This document shows positions 54,833 to 62,714 of a stretch of DNA of 64,000 nucleotides, in pieces. Position 1 is the stretch's first letter; each line of letters begins with the position of its first letter. The DNA is from Bacteroidota bacterium (GTDB lineage Bacteria; Chloroflexota; Anaerolineae; Aggregatilineales; Phototrophicaceae), in NCBI GenBank assembly GCA_027492915.1, contig JAPUDW010000219.1, forward strand, positions 1-64,000, given 5' to 3'. A program made the translations under genes and the position numbers. Under the pieces are notes generated by a model. The model saw only the letters and a list, made by a program, of their open reading frames with translations. It was not told where the DNA came from and made no database searches.

Positions 54833-55837
54833 ATGAAATCCCTGCTTTCTCTGCTCCTCGCGCTGATCGCCATACTGGCAAGCGTGGCTACCGTCGGTGC
54901 GCAGGAAACCGAATGCGAAGACGGTTTCCAATTGATCGTACACGAACTGGGTGAAACCTGCGTATCAAATGATGTGCAGCGTGTCGTGACACTGGAACTC
55001 TCGATGACCGAAGCGGTGGTCACTCTGGGCGTGCAGCCGGTCGGCGTCGCTGACATTGCGCTGTACAATTCCCTAGTCAACCTGCCCATCCCGCTGTCCG
55101 AAGATGCCGTCGACGTTGGCAGCCGATCCGAGCCGAACCTCGAAGTCATCGCAGGACTGAAGCCCGACCTGATTATCGGCGCGAGCTGGCGCGTCGGTGA
55201 AAACTACGATGAACTCAGCGCGATTGCGCCGACCATCACCTATGTCGGTTCTGAGAGCATCGAAATTATGAGTGACTACTTCACCTCAATCGCCGTTGCG
55301 CTCGGTCGCGAAGAAGTCGGCGAAGAGGTTCTCGCGTTGATGTACGAGCATTTCGCTGCCGCTTCTGAAATCATTGCGGCTTCTGATGTTTTGCCGAGTT
55401 TTGTGCTGTCACTGACATGGTACGAGGATAGTCTCGCGACCTTCCGCCTGTATAACAACAAGGGAATGCCCGCTGAAGTTCTCAACCTGATCGGGCTAAA
55501 AAACGCGTGGGGCGGCGAACACACCGACGGCTACGATGTCGTTGGAATCGAGTCGCTTGGTGAAATCGAAAATACGAACTTCTTCTTCATCACCGACCCG
55601 GACTCGGAGTCGTTCTATCAAGAGTCGCCGCTGTGGAACGCCCTGCCCTTCGTTGCGGCAGGCACGACATTCCGCCTTAACGACGATCTCTCGCTGTTCG
55701 GCGGACCGATTTCTGCGCAGCGTATGGTCAACGCCGTGCTTGAAGTGCTGGAGTTGGAAGTGCCGGAAATCGACTACGGAACAGGCCTCGAAGTCGAGGT
55801 ACCCGCGCCGACTGCCGAAGCAACCGAAGCTTCGTGA
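54833..55837 (+). CDS. Iron-siderophore ABC substrate-binding protein
   Basis: 334 aa after AAGGA. Signal peptide SLLSLLLALIAILASVATVGAQ. One FecB-type domain: CEDGFQLIVHELGETC (Cys-x14-Cys), QRVVTLELSMTEAVVTLGVQPVGVAD, VDVGSRSEPNLEVIAGLKPDLIIGASWR, then a C-terminal lobe ending ALPFVAAGTTFRLNDDLSLFGGP and an Ala/Thr tail. A single-domain relative of the triple protein at the left edge. No permease or ATPase nearby. Confidence 0.9.
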   Translation: MKSLLSLLLALIAILASVATVGAQETECEDGFQLIVHELGETCVSNDVQRVVTLELSMTEAVVTLGVQPVGVADIALYNSLVNLPIPLSEDAVDVGSRSEPNLEVIAGLKPDLIIGASWRVGENYDELSAIAPTITYVGSESIEIMSDYFTSIAVALGREEVGEEVLALMYEHFAAASEIIAASDVLPSFVLSLTWYEDSLATFRLYNNKGMPAEVLNLIGLKNAWGGEHTDGYDVVGIESLGEIENTNFFFITDPDSESFYQESPLWNALPFVAAGTTFRLNDDLSLFGGPISAQRMVNAVLEVLELEVPEIDYGTGLEVEVPAPTAEATEAS

Positions 55838-55878
55838 CGCGACGGCTTACTCGTCAGGCAGGCCACCGCAGTAACTGA

Positions 55879-55915
55879 ACAAAAACGAAGTGCAGGAGCT
55901 GCGCTTCGTTTTTGT
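55879..55915 (+). terminator. Terminator after the siderophore-binding gene
   Basis: ACAAAAACGAAG (55879-55890) pairs with CTTCGTTTTTGT (55904-55915), 12 bp, with an inner GCA/TGC. Works in both directions. Confidence 0.9.
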
Positions 55916-56240
55916 ATTTCGGGATACTGTTACGGCGGGGCTTCAGAACCACTTGTGCCGGGTACTTAGCCCAGCCTCCCTATTTCAAGCTCGGTGGTAG
56001 TAGTCAATCTGATAGCCTAACTCACTCGAAAGAGTCTGCAATCGCAGTCGATTTCATTTTCAACCCTAGGTCGTTCGGGAAGCGAACAGCAAGCTCCAAG
56101 GGAGGCTGCGCACTATGCTGTCCCTACTGATGTGGTGGTGAGGACGGTTGGAGGTGCGGATGCAGCGCGCTGCATCCCAACAGACGAGATGGTGAGGTGG
56201 TGGGCGCACGGCGGTGCGCCCCTACAGGCAACTATGGTGG
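55916..56240. other. Noncoding interval with palindromes
   Basis: Contains TGCAGCGCGCTGCA (56161-56174, perfect palindrome) and the GGGCGCAC hairpin. A 72-codon plus frame here shows no family features. Confidence 0.5.
56202..56221. repeat. Palindromic hairpin GGGCGCAC-GTGCGCCC
   Basis: Same 8-bp arms as 53654, a GGCG loop, followed by CCTAC. It lies downstream of the minus-strand SH3b gene. Confidence 0.8.
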
Positions 56241-57968
56241 TTAGCGGGTGTGAATTGACTCGACAACGGCGGTTAGCATATCGAGATTTGGCGTAAAGTC
56301 GGACGAGGCGGCAGCGTTGAGAATAGCCTCGATTGTTTTGTAGTATTTAGGCGGGTCAAGGTTGACCTGATAAACCTCATCATCAGTGGGACGACCACCG
56401 GGTAGGAGTTCTGTATAGAGCGGGTATTCGAAGAAGATGATGTACTGGCCGTCAGCGCTGAGACCAGAGAAGTTGTACTCAAGGCTGGTGGCGGTGATGG
56501 GGAAATCCATCTGGGCGTAGGCAGTGACAAAGCCAACCCCACGCACAGTATCGGTTTCGATGTAGTTGACATTGGAATGGATTAGCTGCGCCGAGCCATT
56601 GAAGGGTTTAGGAACACGCACATAGTCAGCGGTTTCAATCCCTAAGGTCGGCTTTTCGCTCATCAGTTGATTAATACCATTGACATAGCCTTCCATGCCT
56701 TTGATGGGGATGATGCACAACTGACTGCCTGACCATTCGTGGGACAGAGCATTCCACTGGAAATTGAAACAGACATGTTCGGGCAGCGGACTCATACTTT
56801 CCCAATCCGCGAGATCAAATTCATAGTCGATGTCGGCGGTGAGGCTGTTATCAAGAGTAAAGCCCATATCACCATATTTAACGGTGGTTAAGGTATCGGT
56901 TGTGGTTACGGCGTAGGATTCACCTTTGACCTGAAGCGATTGCAAGATGCTATCGAGGTAGCCAAGGTTCGGTTTGAAATCCTCGTTTGATGCTTGCTTG
57001 AGCGATTTAATCACTTCGGCACGATACCCTTCAAAGTTCTGCTCAAATTCATAACCGATTTGCGTGACTTTATCCGGCAGCAGCGGTGTGGTGACACTCC
57101 CACGGGCGATAATATAGTACTGCTGGTCGTAGGTTAGGCCAGTAAAAACATACTCCAGCGGGTTATTGATTTCGTGAACATCAAACGAGTATTGGGCGAG
57201 GAAACGATAACCGCTGCCGTTGGCAAATTCCAGCTCACCTAAACGAGCGCGCATGAGCAGCGGTGACTCGACGAATCCCAACACAGGAATAGCACTATTC
57301 AATTCAGGCGGCATCCAACCCGGATCGTCCACCAATAACGCATTGAGCTTGTTTACTGCATTCCCTGTGAACTCATACGCTCCTTTAAAATCCTCAACCG
57401 AAAATACGCGGATATTGAGCGGTAATGTATCGCCGTTCGAATCAGCAAAATTGAACTTAATCCCTTCCGGCGCAACGGGACTCGGCGGATCATAGTTGGG
57501 GTCATCGTATACGGGTGCGATATGGGCGGCTGTTACGATGGTGGCAAAGGCGGGATCAACCTCGAAACGAATGCCTTCGTATTCATAGTCAATTTCATTG
57601 GTGGGTGTTAAGACGGTGGAGGAAAAAGCATCATAAGGTTCGAGCCAGTAGTCCAGCCCAACGGCTTCGACTGTCCAACCTTCAACCTTTGTATTACGCA
57701 CCTGCCACCAGTTAAGGCCATCAGCGCAGACAGGCCCCGCGAGAACGAGAAAGGTCTCGCCACCGGGGATTTGCCCGACCAAATTACCTGAACGGCTGGC
57801 GGTATCGCGGATGTTGTTGGCATTACCGGGGGTAACACGCCCATGCCCATAAACGGTGAGGCGCGGCACGGGGACATCGGTGCAGGCATCCGATTGCGCG
57901 TAAACGGGTAAGCTGGTGAAAAGTCCGAATAGGAAAAGAAACGGCAACAAAATTCGGCAACGAGACAT
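56241..57968 (-). CDS. Exported SH3b-domain protein
   Basis: 575 aa from the ATG at 57968, preceded by AAGGA. Earlier in-frame codons extend to 58328 but run through the divergent gene's promoter. Signal peptide CRILLPFLFLFGLFTSLPVYAQ. Residues 35-105 are a bacterial SH3 domain (TVYGHGRVTPGNANNIRDTASRSGNLVGQIPGGETFLVL...WWQVRN). The rest is built of two similar halves, each ending in a 'F(K/T)PNLxxLxxxxxSLQ/H' segment, with SYRFLAQYSFDVHEI and ITATSLEYNFSGLSADGQYIIFFEYPL as the matching strands. Cell-surface, function unknown. Confidence 0.85.
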   Translation of the reverse strand: MSRCRILLPFLFLFGLFTSLPVYAQSDACTDVPVPRLTVYGHGRVTPGNANNIRDTASRSGNLVGQIPGGETFLVLAGPVCADGLNWWQVRNTKVEGWTVEAVGLDYWLEPYDAFSSTVLTPTNEIDYEYEGIRFEVDPAFATIVTAAHIAPVYDDPNYDPPSPVAPEGIKFNFADSNGDTLPLNIRVFSVEDFKGAYEFTGNAVNKLNALLVDDPGWMPPELNSAIPVLGFVESPLLMRARLGELEFANGSGYRFLAQYSFDVHEINNPLEYVFTGLTYDQQYYIIARGSVTTPLLPDKVTQIGYEFEQNFEGYRAEVIKSLKQASNEDFKPNLGYLDSILQSLQVKGESYAVTTTDTLTTVKYGDMGFTLDNSLTADIDYEFDLADWESMSPLPEHVCFNFQWNALSHEWSGSQLCIIPIKGMEGYVNGINQLMSEKPTLGIETADYVRVPKPFNGSAQLIHSNVNYIETDTVRGVGFVTAYAQMDFPITATSLEYNFSGLSADGQYIIFFEYPLYTELLPGGRPTDDEVYQVNLDPPKYYKTIEAILNAAASSDFTPNLDMLTAVVESIHTR

Positions 57969-58172
57969 TATTATCCTTCTTGGTGAAACAGAAACCCAGT
58001 TATAAATTAGCTTACACCGATTCGATTGCTGACCAACACGGGCTGAGGATGGAAGCCACATCCGACCAATGGTGGATATAGATCGGACTATAGATAACCC
58101 GGGATTCAAGTCATTATAGTGAGCATCATTGCGGCAGTACGAAAAATCGGTTATCCACAAAAGGATGCACAC

Positions 58173-59120
58173 ATGAACGCGACCCTCCAAATTCAGGACA
58201 TCAGCGCGGCGGCAGGGACGAAGGCTCAAGGGTTTTTGAGCGTGGCGGGAACGGCTGTCAAAATCCCAATTGTGATTATCAACGGGGCGCAAGATGGCCC
58301 TACCCTGCTGGTTACGGCGGGGATTCACGGCGGCGAGTATCCGAGCATCGAGGCGGCGATTCGCTTCGGGCGGGAATTGGACGCGGCGCAGGTGAAGGGC
58401 GCGGTGATTGTGATGTCGCCGGTGAGCCTAAATGCTTTCCATGCGCGGCAGGCGTTCCTTGTGCCGGAGGATGGCAAGAACCTGAACCGCGTGTTCCCCG
58501 GTAAAGCGACCGGCACGATTGCCGAACGGATGGCGTATACGATTATGAGCGCAGTTGTGCCGCATGTTGATGCATGGGTGGATATGCATGGCGGGGATAT
58601 TCCAGAGGCGTTGATCCCATTCGGCGGGTATATCATCAGCGAGGATGAGGCGTTGAATAACCGCAACCGCGAGCTGTCGGCGGCGTTCGGGTTGAAGTAC
58701 CTGCTGCATCCTGCCAACTTACCGGGGACGACCATTAGTTCAGCCACGGCGTTGGGAAAGCCGGGTATCCTCGTCGAAGCGGGACAGTTGGGCATACTGG
58801 ACGAAGAAAACACGGTGATCTTACTGCAAGGCTGCCGGAACGTGGCGCAGTGCATGGGCATCCTTGAAGGACAGGTACAGCTTACTGAACTGGCGGAGTT
58901 TATGAACTGGCCGTGGGTACGCGCTGGACACACCGGCTGCTGGTATCCGCAGATCAAGCTGGGCGATACGGTGACAGAGGGTCAAGTGGTGGGCATTGTG
59001 AAGGATTACTTCGGCGAAACGCTGGCGGAATACACGGCTCCTGCAAGCGGATTTGTGCTGCTGTTGTGCGCGGCGATGTCGGTGAACGCGAACGACCCGC
59101 TGATTGGCATCGCGTATTAA
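58173..59120 (+). CDS. Succinylglutamate desuccinylase/aspartoacylase family protein
   Basis: 315 aa from the ATG at 58173, with AAAGGATG 7 nt upstream (an in-frame GTG at 58119 lacks one). Zinc peptidase-like fold: LLVTAGIHGGEYPSIEA (H-x-x-E ligands), GKNLNRVFPGKATGTIAERMA (Asn-Arg substrate clamp), DAWVDMHGGD (third ligand), then the C-terminal beta barrel (GCWYPQIKLGDTVTEGQVVGIVKDYFGE). Deacylates an N-acyl amino acid or similar. Substrate unknown. Confidence 0.9.
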   Translation: MNATLQIQDISAAAGTKAQGFLSVAGTAVKIPIVIINGAQDGPTLLVTAGIHGGEYPSIEAAIRFGRELDAAQVKGAVIVMSPVSLNAFHARQAFLVPEDGKNLNRVFPGKATGTIAERMAYTIMSAVVPHVDAWVDMHGGDIPEALIPFGGYIISEDEALNNRNRELSAAFGLKYLLHPANLPGTTISSATALGKPGILVEAGQLGILDEENTVILLQGCRNVAQCMGILEGQVQLTELAEFMNWPWVRAGHTGCWYPQIKLGDTVTEGQVVGIVKDYFGETLAEYTAPASGFVLLLCAAMSVNANDPLIGIAY

Positions 59121-59139
59121 GCAGGTAGAATACGAATCG

Positions 59140-59195
59140 CCAAGACCAATACAATTTAAACCGCCAAGTCGCCAAGAACGCCAAGGAAAAACAGA
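59140..59195 (+). repeat. Heptad-type repeat before GNAT 1
   Basis: AAACCGCCAAGTCGCCAAGAACGCCAAGGAAAAACAGAGG. The central part is nearly identical to 8531-8556. Confidence 0.85.
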
Positions 59196-59206
59196 GGAAC
59201 TAAAAT

Positions 59207-59815
59207 ATGGTGGGTGTGGAGAAGCCGATACTGCTGGATATACCAGAGTCATTCGAGACGGAGCGGTTGATTATCCGTGCGCCGAGGGCGGGTGATGGGG
59301 CGGTAATGAACGCGGCGATGGCAGAAACAATTCAGAATTTGCGGCGATGGCTGCCGATGCCGTGGACACAAAAACTGCAAACCGTGGCAGAAACCGAAGA
59401 AAGTGTGCGACGTTCGAGCGCGTTGTGGATACTGCGCGAAGATATGCGCATGGGGTTGTTCCGCAAGAGCGATGGCGTGTACATCGGGGCGTGTGGCTTA
59501 CACCGGATCGACTGGCGAATTATGCAGTTCGAGATCGGCTACTGGATACGGGCAAGTGTCGAAGGGCAAGGTTATGTGGGCGAAGCAGTGGCGGGAGTCA
59601 CACGCTTCGCCTTTGAAACCCTGAACGCCGAACGGATCGAAATTCGCTGTGACAGCCGTAACGACCGGAGTGCAGCAGTGGCGCGGAAAGCTGGCTACCC
59701 ACTGGAGGCAACCCTGCGACATAACGACACGACCGCCGATGGCAGTGCGCTGCGGGATACGCTGTTGTTCGCGATGATACGAGAGGAATACTTTAGCCGC
59801 AAAGAGAAGAATTAA
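59207..59815 (+). CDS. GNAT N-acetyltransferase (RimJ/RimL type), copy 1
   Basis: 202 aa after GAGGAAC. ILLDIPESFETERLIIRAPRAGDGAVMNAAM opens the GNAT fold. IGACGLHRIDWRIMQFEIGYWIRASVEGQGYVGEAVAGVTRFAFETLNAERIEIRCDSRNDRSAAVARKAGY carries the acetyl-CoA motif A (G-x-G-Y) and the RimJ-like R-x-x-IRCDSRN. Probably acetylates a small amine or protein N-terminus. First of three tandem paralogs. Confidence 0.9.
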   Translation: MVGVEKPILLDIPESFETERLIIRAPRAGDGAVMNAAMAETIQNLRRWLPMPWTQKLQTVAETEESVRRSSALWILREDMRMGLFRKSDGVYIGACGLHRIDWRIMQFEIGYWIRASVEGQGYVGEAVAGVTRFAFETLNAERIEIRCDSRNDRSAAVARKAGYPLEATLRHNDTTADGSALRDTLLFAMIREEYFSRKEKN

Positions 59816-59850
59816 CCGCAGAGACGCAGAGTAAAAACAAGAAAGTAATG
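59812..59850 (+). repeat. Heptad-type repeat between GNAT 1 and GNAT 2
   Basis: TTAACCGCAGAGACGCAGAG follows the stop of copy 1. A weaker GGACACGGAGTAAAAAC occurs at 59974 before copy 2. Confidence 0.8.
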
Positions 59851-59996
59851 CGAATGCAGACCCCTACCCTAGCCCACATCGGCTACCTTCGCAAGCTCAG
59901 TCCGCGCTAGCAGCAAGCGAGGGAGGGAACTTATTCAAGGATTCAATTTCGCAACATTTATTTTGAAATACTAAGGACACGGAGTAAAAACAAAAG

Positions 59997-60605
59997 ATGG
60001 CAGGAATAGAAAAGCCCATGCTGCTCGAAATACCGGACTCGTTTCAAACGGAACGGTTGATTATCCGCGCACCACGAGCAGGTGATGGAGCGGCGGTGAA
60101 TGAGGCTGTTCGCGAGTCGTTGGCGCATTTGAGGCCGTGGATGCCGTGGGCTGACCATGAACCGACTGTGGACGAAAGTGAAGAATCGGTGCGGCGCGGG
60201 GCAGCACGGTGGATTCTGCGTGAAGATTTGTGGCTGCTGCTGTTCCGCAAGAGCGACGGGATGTATGTGGGTGGCAGCGGCTTGCACCGGATGAATTGGA
60301 GCATACCGAGTTTTGAGATCGGTTACTGGGTACGCAAGAGCTTAGAGGGGCAAGGTTACGTGAGTGAGGCGGTTGCAGGCATCACCGACATCGCGTTTAT
60401 GGCAATTAGCGCGGAACGGGTGGAAATCCGCTGCGACACGCGAAATGAGCGCAGCGCGGCGGTGGCACGGCGGGCGGGTTACTCTTTAGAGGCTACACTG
60501 CACCATGACGCACGCAACACGGATGGGGAACTGCGCGATTCCTATGTGTTCGGCATGACTCTAAACCAATATCTTGCCCGCAAAGGTGTACAGGTCACGG
60601 AGTAA
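59997..60605 (+). CDS. GNAT N-acetyltransferase, copy 2
   Basis: 202 aa. Same architecture as copy 1: MLLEIPDSFQTERLIIRAPRAGDGAAVNEAV, then YVGGSGLHRMNWSIPSFEIGYWVRKSLEGQGYVSEAVAGITDIAF and EIRCDTRNERSAAVARRAGYSLEATL. The start ATG has only a weak ribosome site. Likely translated from the same transcript as copy 3. Confidence 0.9.
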   Translation: MAGIEKPMLLEIPDSFQTERLIIRAPRAGDGAAVNEAVRESLAHLRPWMPWADHEPTVDESEESVRRGAARWILREDLWLLLFRKSDGMYVGGSGLHRMNWSIPSFEIGYWVRKSLEGQGYVSEAVAGITDIAFMAISAERVEIRCDTRNERSAAVARRAGYSLEATLHHDARNTDGELRDSYVFGMTLNQYLARKGVQVTE

Positions 60606-60610
60606 ATCAG

Positions 60611-61210
60611 ATGGTAGGTATTGATAAACCACTACTGCTCGATTTGCCAGAGTCGTTTGAGACCGAGCGGCTGATTATCCGCGCACCGAAGGCGGGTGAT
60701 GGCGCGGTATTAAACGCGGCAATAGCCGAATCCCGCGAACGACTCATGCCGTGGCTATCGTGGGCAAGGCAGGTACAAACCCCGGCGGATACCGAGGAAA
60801 TTGTGCGCGGGGCGGCGGCACGCTGGCAGCAGCGCGAGGATTTATGGATGTTAATGTTTCGCAAGAGTGATGGCTTATGCCTCGGTCGTACAGGACTGCA
60901 TCAACTTGATTGGACGGTAGGCTGTTTCGAAATCGGCTACTGGGTACGAACAAGCGCCGAAGGCCAAGGCTATGTCAGCGAGGCGGTAAACGGCGTGACC
61001 GATTACGCCTTCAGCAAGATAAACGCGGCACGGGTCGAAATCCGCTGCGACAGCCTGAATAAGCCGAGTGCAGGAGTGGCACAACGCGCCGGTTACACAC
61101 TGGAGGGGACGCTGCGGCGCAACGTGCTTAGTCCAGACGGAAGCGAACTGCGGGATACGCTGTTGTTCGCAATGCTCCGCACCGAATGGCAGGACAAAGC
61201 CGATGCCTGA
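60611..61210 (+). CDS. GNAT N-acetyltransferase, copy 3
   Basis: 199 aa, 5 nt after copy 2, with its ribosome site (CGGAG) in the end of copy 2. LLLDLPESFETERLIIRAPKAGDGAVLNAA, FEIGYWVRTSAEGQGYVSEAVNGVTDYAF and EIRCDSLNKPSAGVAQRAGYTLEGTLRRN. The tandem set most likely arose by duplication. The stop overlaps the small gene that follows. Confidence 0.9.
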   Translation: MVGIDKPLLLDLPESFETERLIIRAPKAGDGAVLNAAIAESRERLMPWLSWARQVQTPADTEEIVRGAAARWQQREDLWMLMFRKSDGLCLGRTGLHQLDWTVGCFEIGYWVRTSAEGQGYVSEAVNGVTDYAFSKINAARVEIRCDSLNKPSAGVAQRAGYTLEGTLRRNVLSPDGSELRDTLLFAMLRTEWQDKADA

Positions 61211-61427
61211 AGTCGATAAACGCGGCAAGTTGGAAGCACAACCATTTGACTTCCAACTGACTAAAGATGGGCGGATGCTGATCTATTGGGATAACCGATT
61301 GATTATGACACTCAAGGGGCAAGCGTCAGAGAAACTCATTGCGAAACTAGAGGGCGCGGAGGAAACTGCCATTCAACTCGCGCTGGCTAAAGTGACCGGA
61401 CACTTTAAACACGGTAACGAACGATAA
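61203..61427 (+). CDS. Small hypothetical protein coupled to GNAT 3
   Basis: 74 aa whose ATG overlaps the end of GNAT 3 by 8 nt, which supports coupled translation. PFDFQLTKDGRMLIYWDNRLIMTLKGQASEKLIAKLEGAEETAIQLALAKVTGHFKHGNER reads as two strands and a helix. No family recognised, but its tight linkage suggests it is genuine. Confidence 0.65.
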   Translation: MPEVDKRGKLEAQPFDFQLTKDGRMLIYWDNRLIMTLKGQASEKLIAKLEGAEETAIQLALAKVTGHFKHGNER

Positions 61428-61431
61428 AATG

Positions 61432-61824
61432 CTATTTTTTAAGCGGCGGCAGGGTGCTATCTTCTTCCTGCAAAAAGGTAAGGGCTTCATCCAACGTGCT
61501 GTAGAAGCGCTGACGTACTTTGAACATGGGGACAAAAAGCGAACTGGCAAATTTTAGAAATTTGTTATTGGTGACGACAATCGTCCAGCCCAATTTATCG
61601 CGCACATCGCTCAAGTCGGTTGACATAAACTCAGAAGCAGCTTGCAAGGGGGGCAGCTTCTCGACCGCCGTCATGTCGATAATTGAATGCGTAAGCGGGA
61701 TGCCTTGACGCAGCAAATTATTCCCTTCAGTAATTTGTCCGCGTGCATCTTCAAGTGTGACCACCCCTTCATAACGACTGAGCAAGACACGCTTCTCGAC
61801 ATACCAACGAACTGTATACGGCAT
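61432..61824 (-). CDS. STAS-like protein
   Basis: 130 aa. RWYVEKRVLLSRYEGVVTLEDARGQITEGNNLL, HSIIDMTAVEKLPPLQAASEF and LGWTIVVTNNKFLKFASSLFVPMFKVRQRFYSTLDEALTFLQ follow the strand-helix alternation of the protein at 18519, including the closing DEAL-x-FL/VA helix. Possibly a regulatory anti-sigma-antagonist-like protein. RBS GAGGTATT. Confidence 0.65.
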   Translation of the reverse strand: MPYTVRWYVEKRVLLSRYEGVVTLEDARGQITEGNNLLRQGIPLTHSIIDMTAVEKLPPLQAASEFMSTDLSDVRDKLGWTIVVTNNKFLKFASSLFVPMFKVRQRFYSTLDEALTFLQEEDSTLPPLKK

Positions 61825-62013
61825 GACAATACCTCCTCAAAACAGTGTTACAGAAATCATTATAACATCAGGCTATGTTCTGGAATGTTTATGATTTCGA
61901 AGTTATGTATCGAAAAATGCTAACCCTCATCATACACGGGTGATCAACAGCAGCAACCGCATGAGAAAATGTTATACTGAAGCCATTCAGTAGGCATGGA
62001 TGAGGAATTTGTG

Positions 62014-62655
62014 ATGCTCTCCGAAATCGAGACTCCCTCCATCACAGGTGATATTGTTGCTATCGGAATCAGCGAAGACGATTATATGGCAACTTATGCA
62101 GCCGATTTTCACGAATGGATTGAAGGATTCGTAATCAAGATGTCACCTGTAACAGACGAGCATGACGAGATAACCAGCTTTTTACGCCGGTTTACAGACA
62201 CCTATTTTGCACTGCGGCCTATTGGTCGGGTTAAAAGCGCCCCATATGTGATGAAAGCGAATGACAAAGCCCGCCGCCGCGAACCGGATTTACAAGTCAT
62301 CTTGAACACCAACAGCGGGCAAGTAACCCCAACAGCGATGCTTGGGCCAGCGGATATTTGCATCGAAGTGGTATCGGAAGGCAGCGAGGAAATCGACTAC
62401 GGCACGAAATTCATCGAGTACCAAAATGGTGGGGTGCAAGAATATTGGTTACTCGACCCGCTGCGGCGTGAACATCGCTTTTTCCGGCTTAATGACGTAA
62501 AAGTTTATATCTCACAGCCGCTTGATGCGGAAGGCCGCTATGAAACCCCACTGCTGCCGGGGTTGAAAATCCATGTGGCGACTCTGTGGCAGTCCCCCCT
62601 GCCCGACCCGATTGCGACAGTCGCGATGGTGCAGGCGATGGTTGGCAGCGCATAA
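62014..62655 (+). CDS. Uma2 family endonuclease-like protein (DUF820)
   Basis: 213 aa from the ATG at 62014, with GAGGA 8 nt upstream; an in-frame ATG at 61996 would add six residues. EDDYMATYAADFHEWIEGFVIKMSPVTDEHDEITSFL, RREPDLQVIL and the IEVVSEGSEEIDYGTKFIEYQNGGVQEYWLLDP core (predicted D-E-x-K catalytic set). Diverged from the Uma2 protein at 21662. Followed by a shared terminator. Confidence 0.9.
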   Translation: MLSEIETPSITGDIVAIGISEDDYMATYAADFHEWIEGFVIKMSPVTDEHDEITSFLRRFTDTYFALRPIGRVKSAPYVMKANDKARRREPDLQVILNTNSGQVTPTAMLGPADICIEVVSEGSEEIDYGTKFIEYQNGGVQEYWLLDPLRREHRFFRLNDVKVYISQPLDAEGRYETPLLPGLKIHVATLWQSPLPDPIATVAMVQAMVGSA

Positions 62656-62685
62656 CGTTTGATTAGGCATGAGGACGAAGCAGCG

Positions 62686-62714
62686 AGAGGCGGATGAAAA
62701 CCCGCCTCTTTTTT
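62686..62714. terminator. Bidirectional terminator
   Basis: AGAGGCGG (62686-62693) pairs with CCGCCTCT (62702-62709) with an 8-nt loop and a T-run. Lies between the convergent Uma2 and membrane-protein genes. Confidence 0.88.

Noticed and set aside
55912..56130. 72-codon plus-strand frame
   Set aside because: It starts inside a terminator and its translation shows no known pattern.
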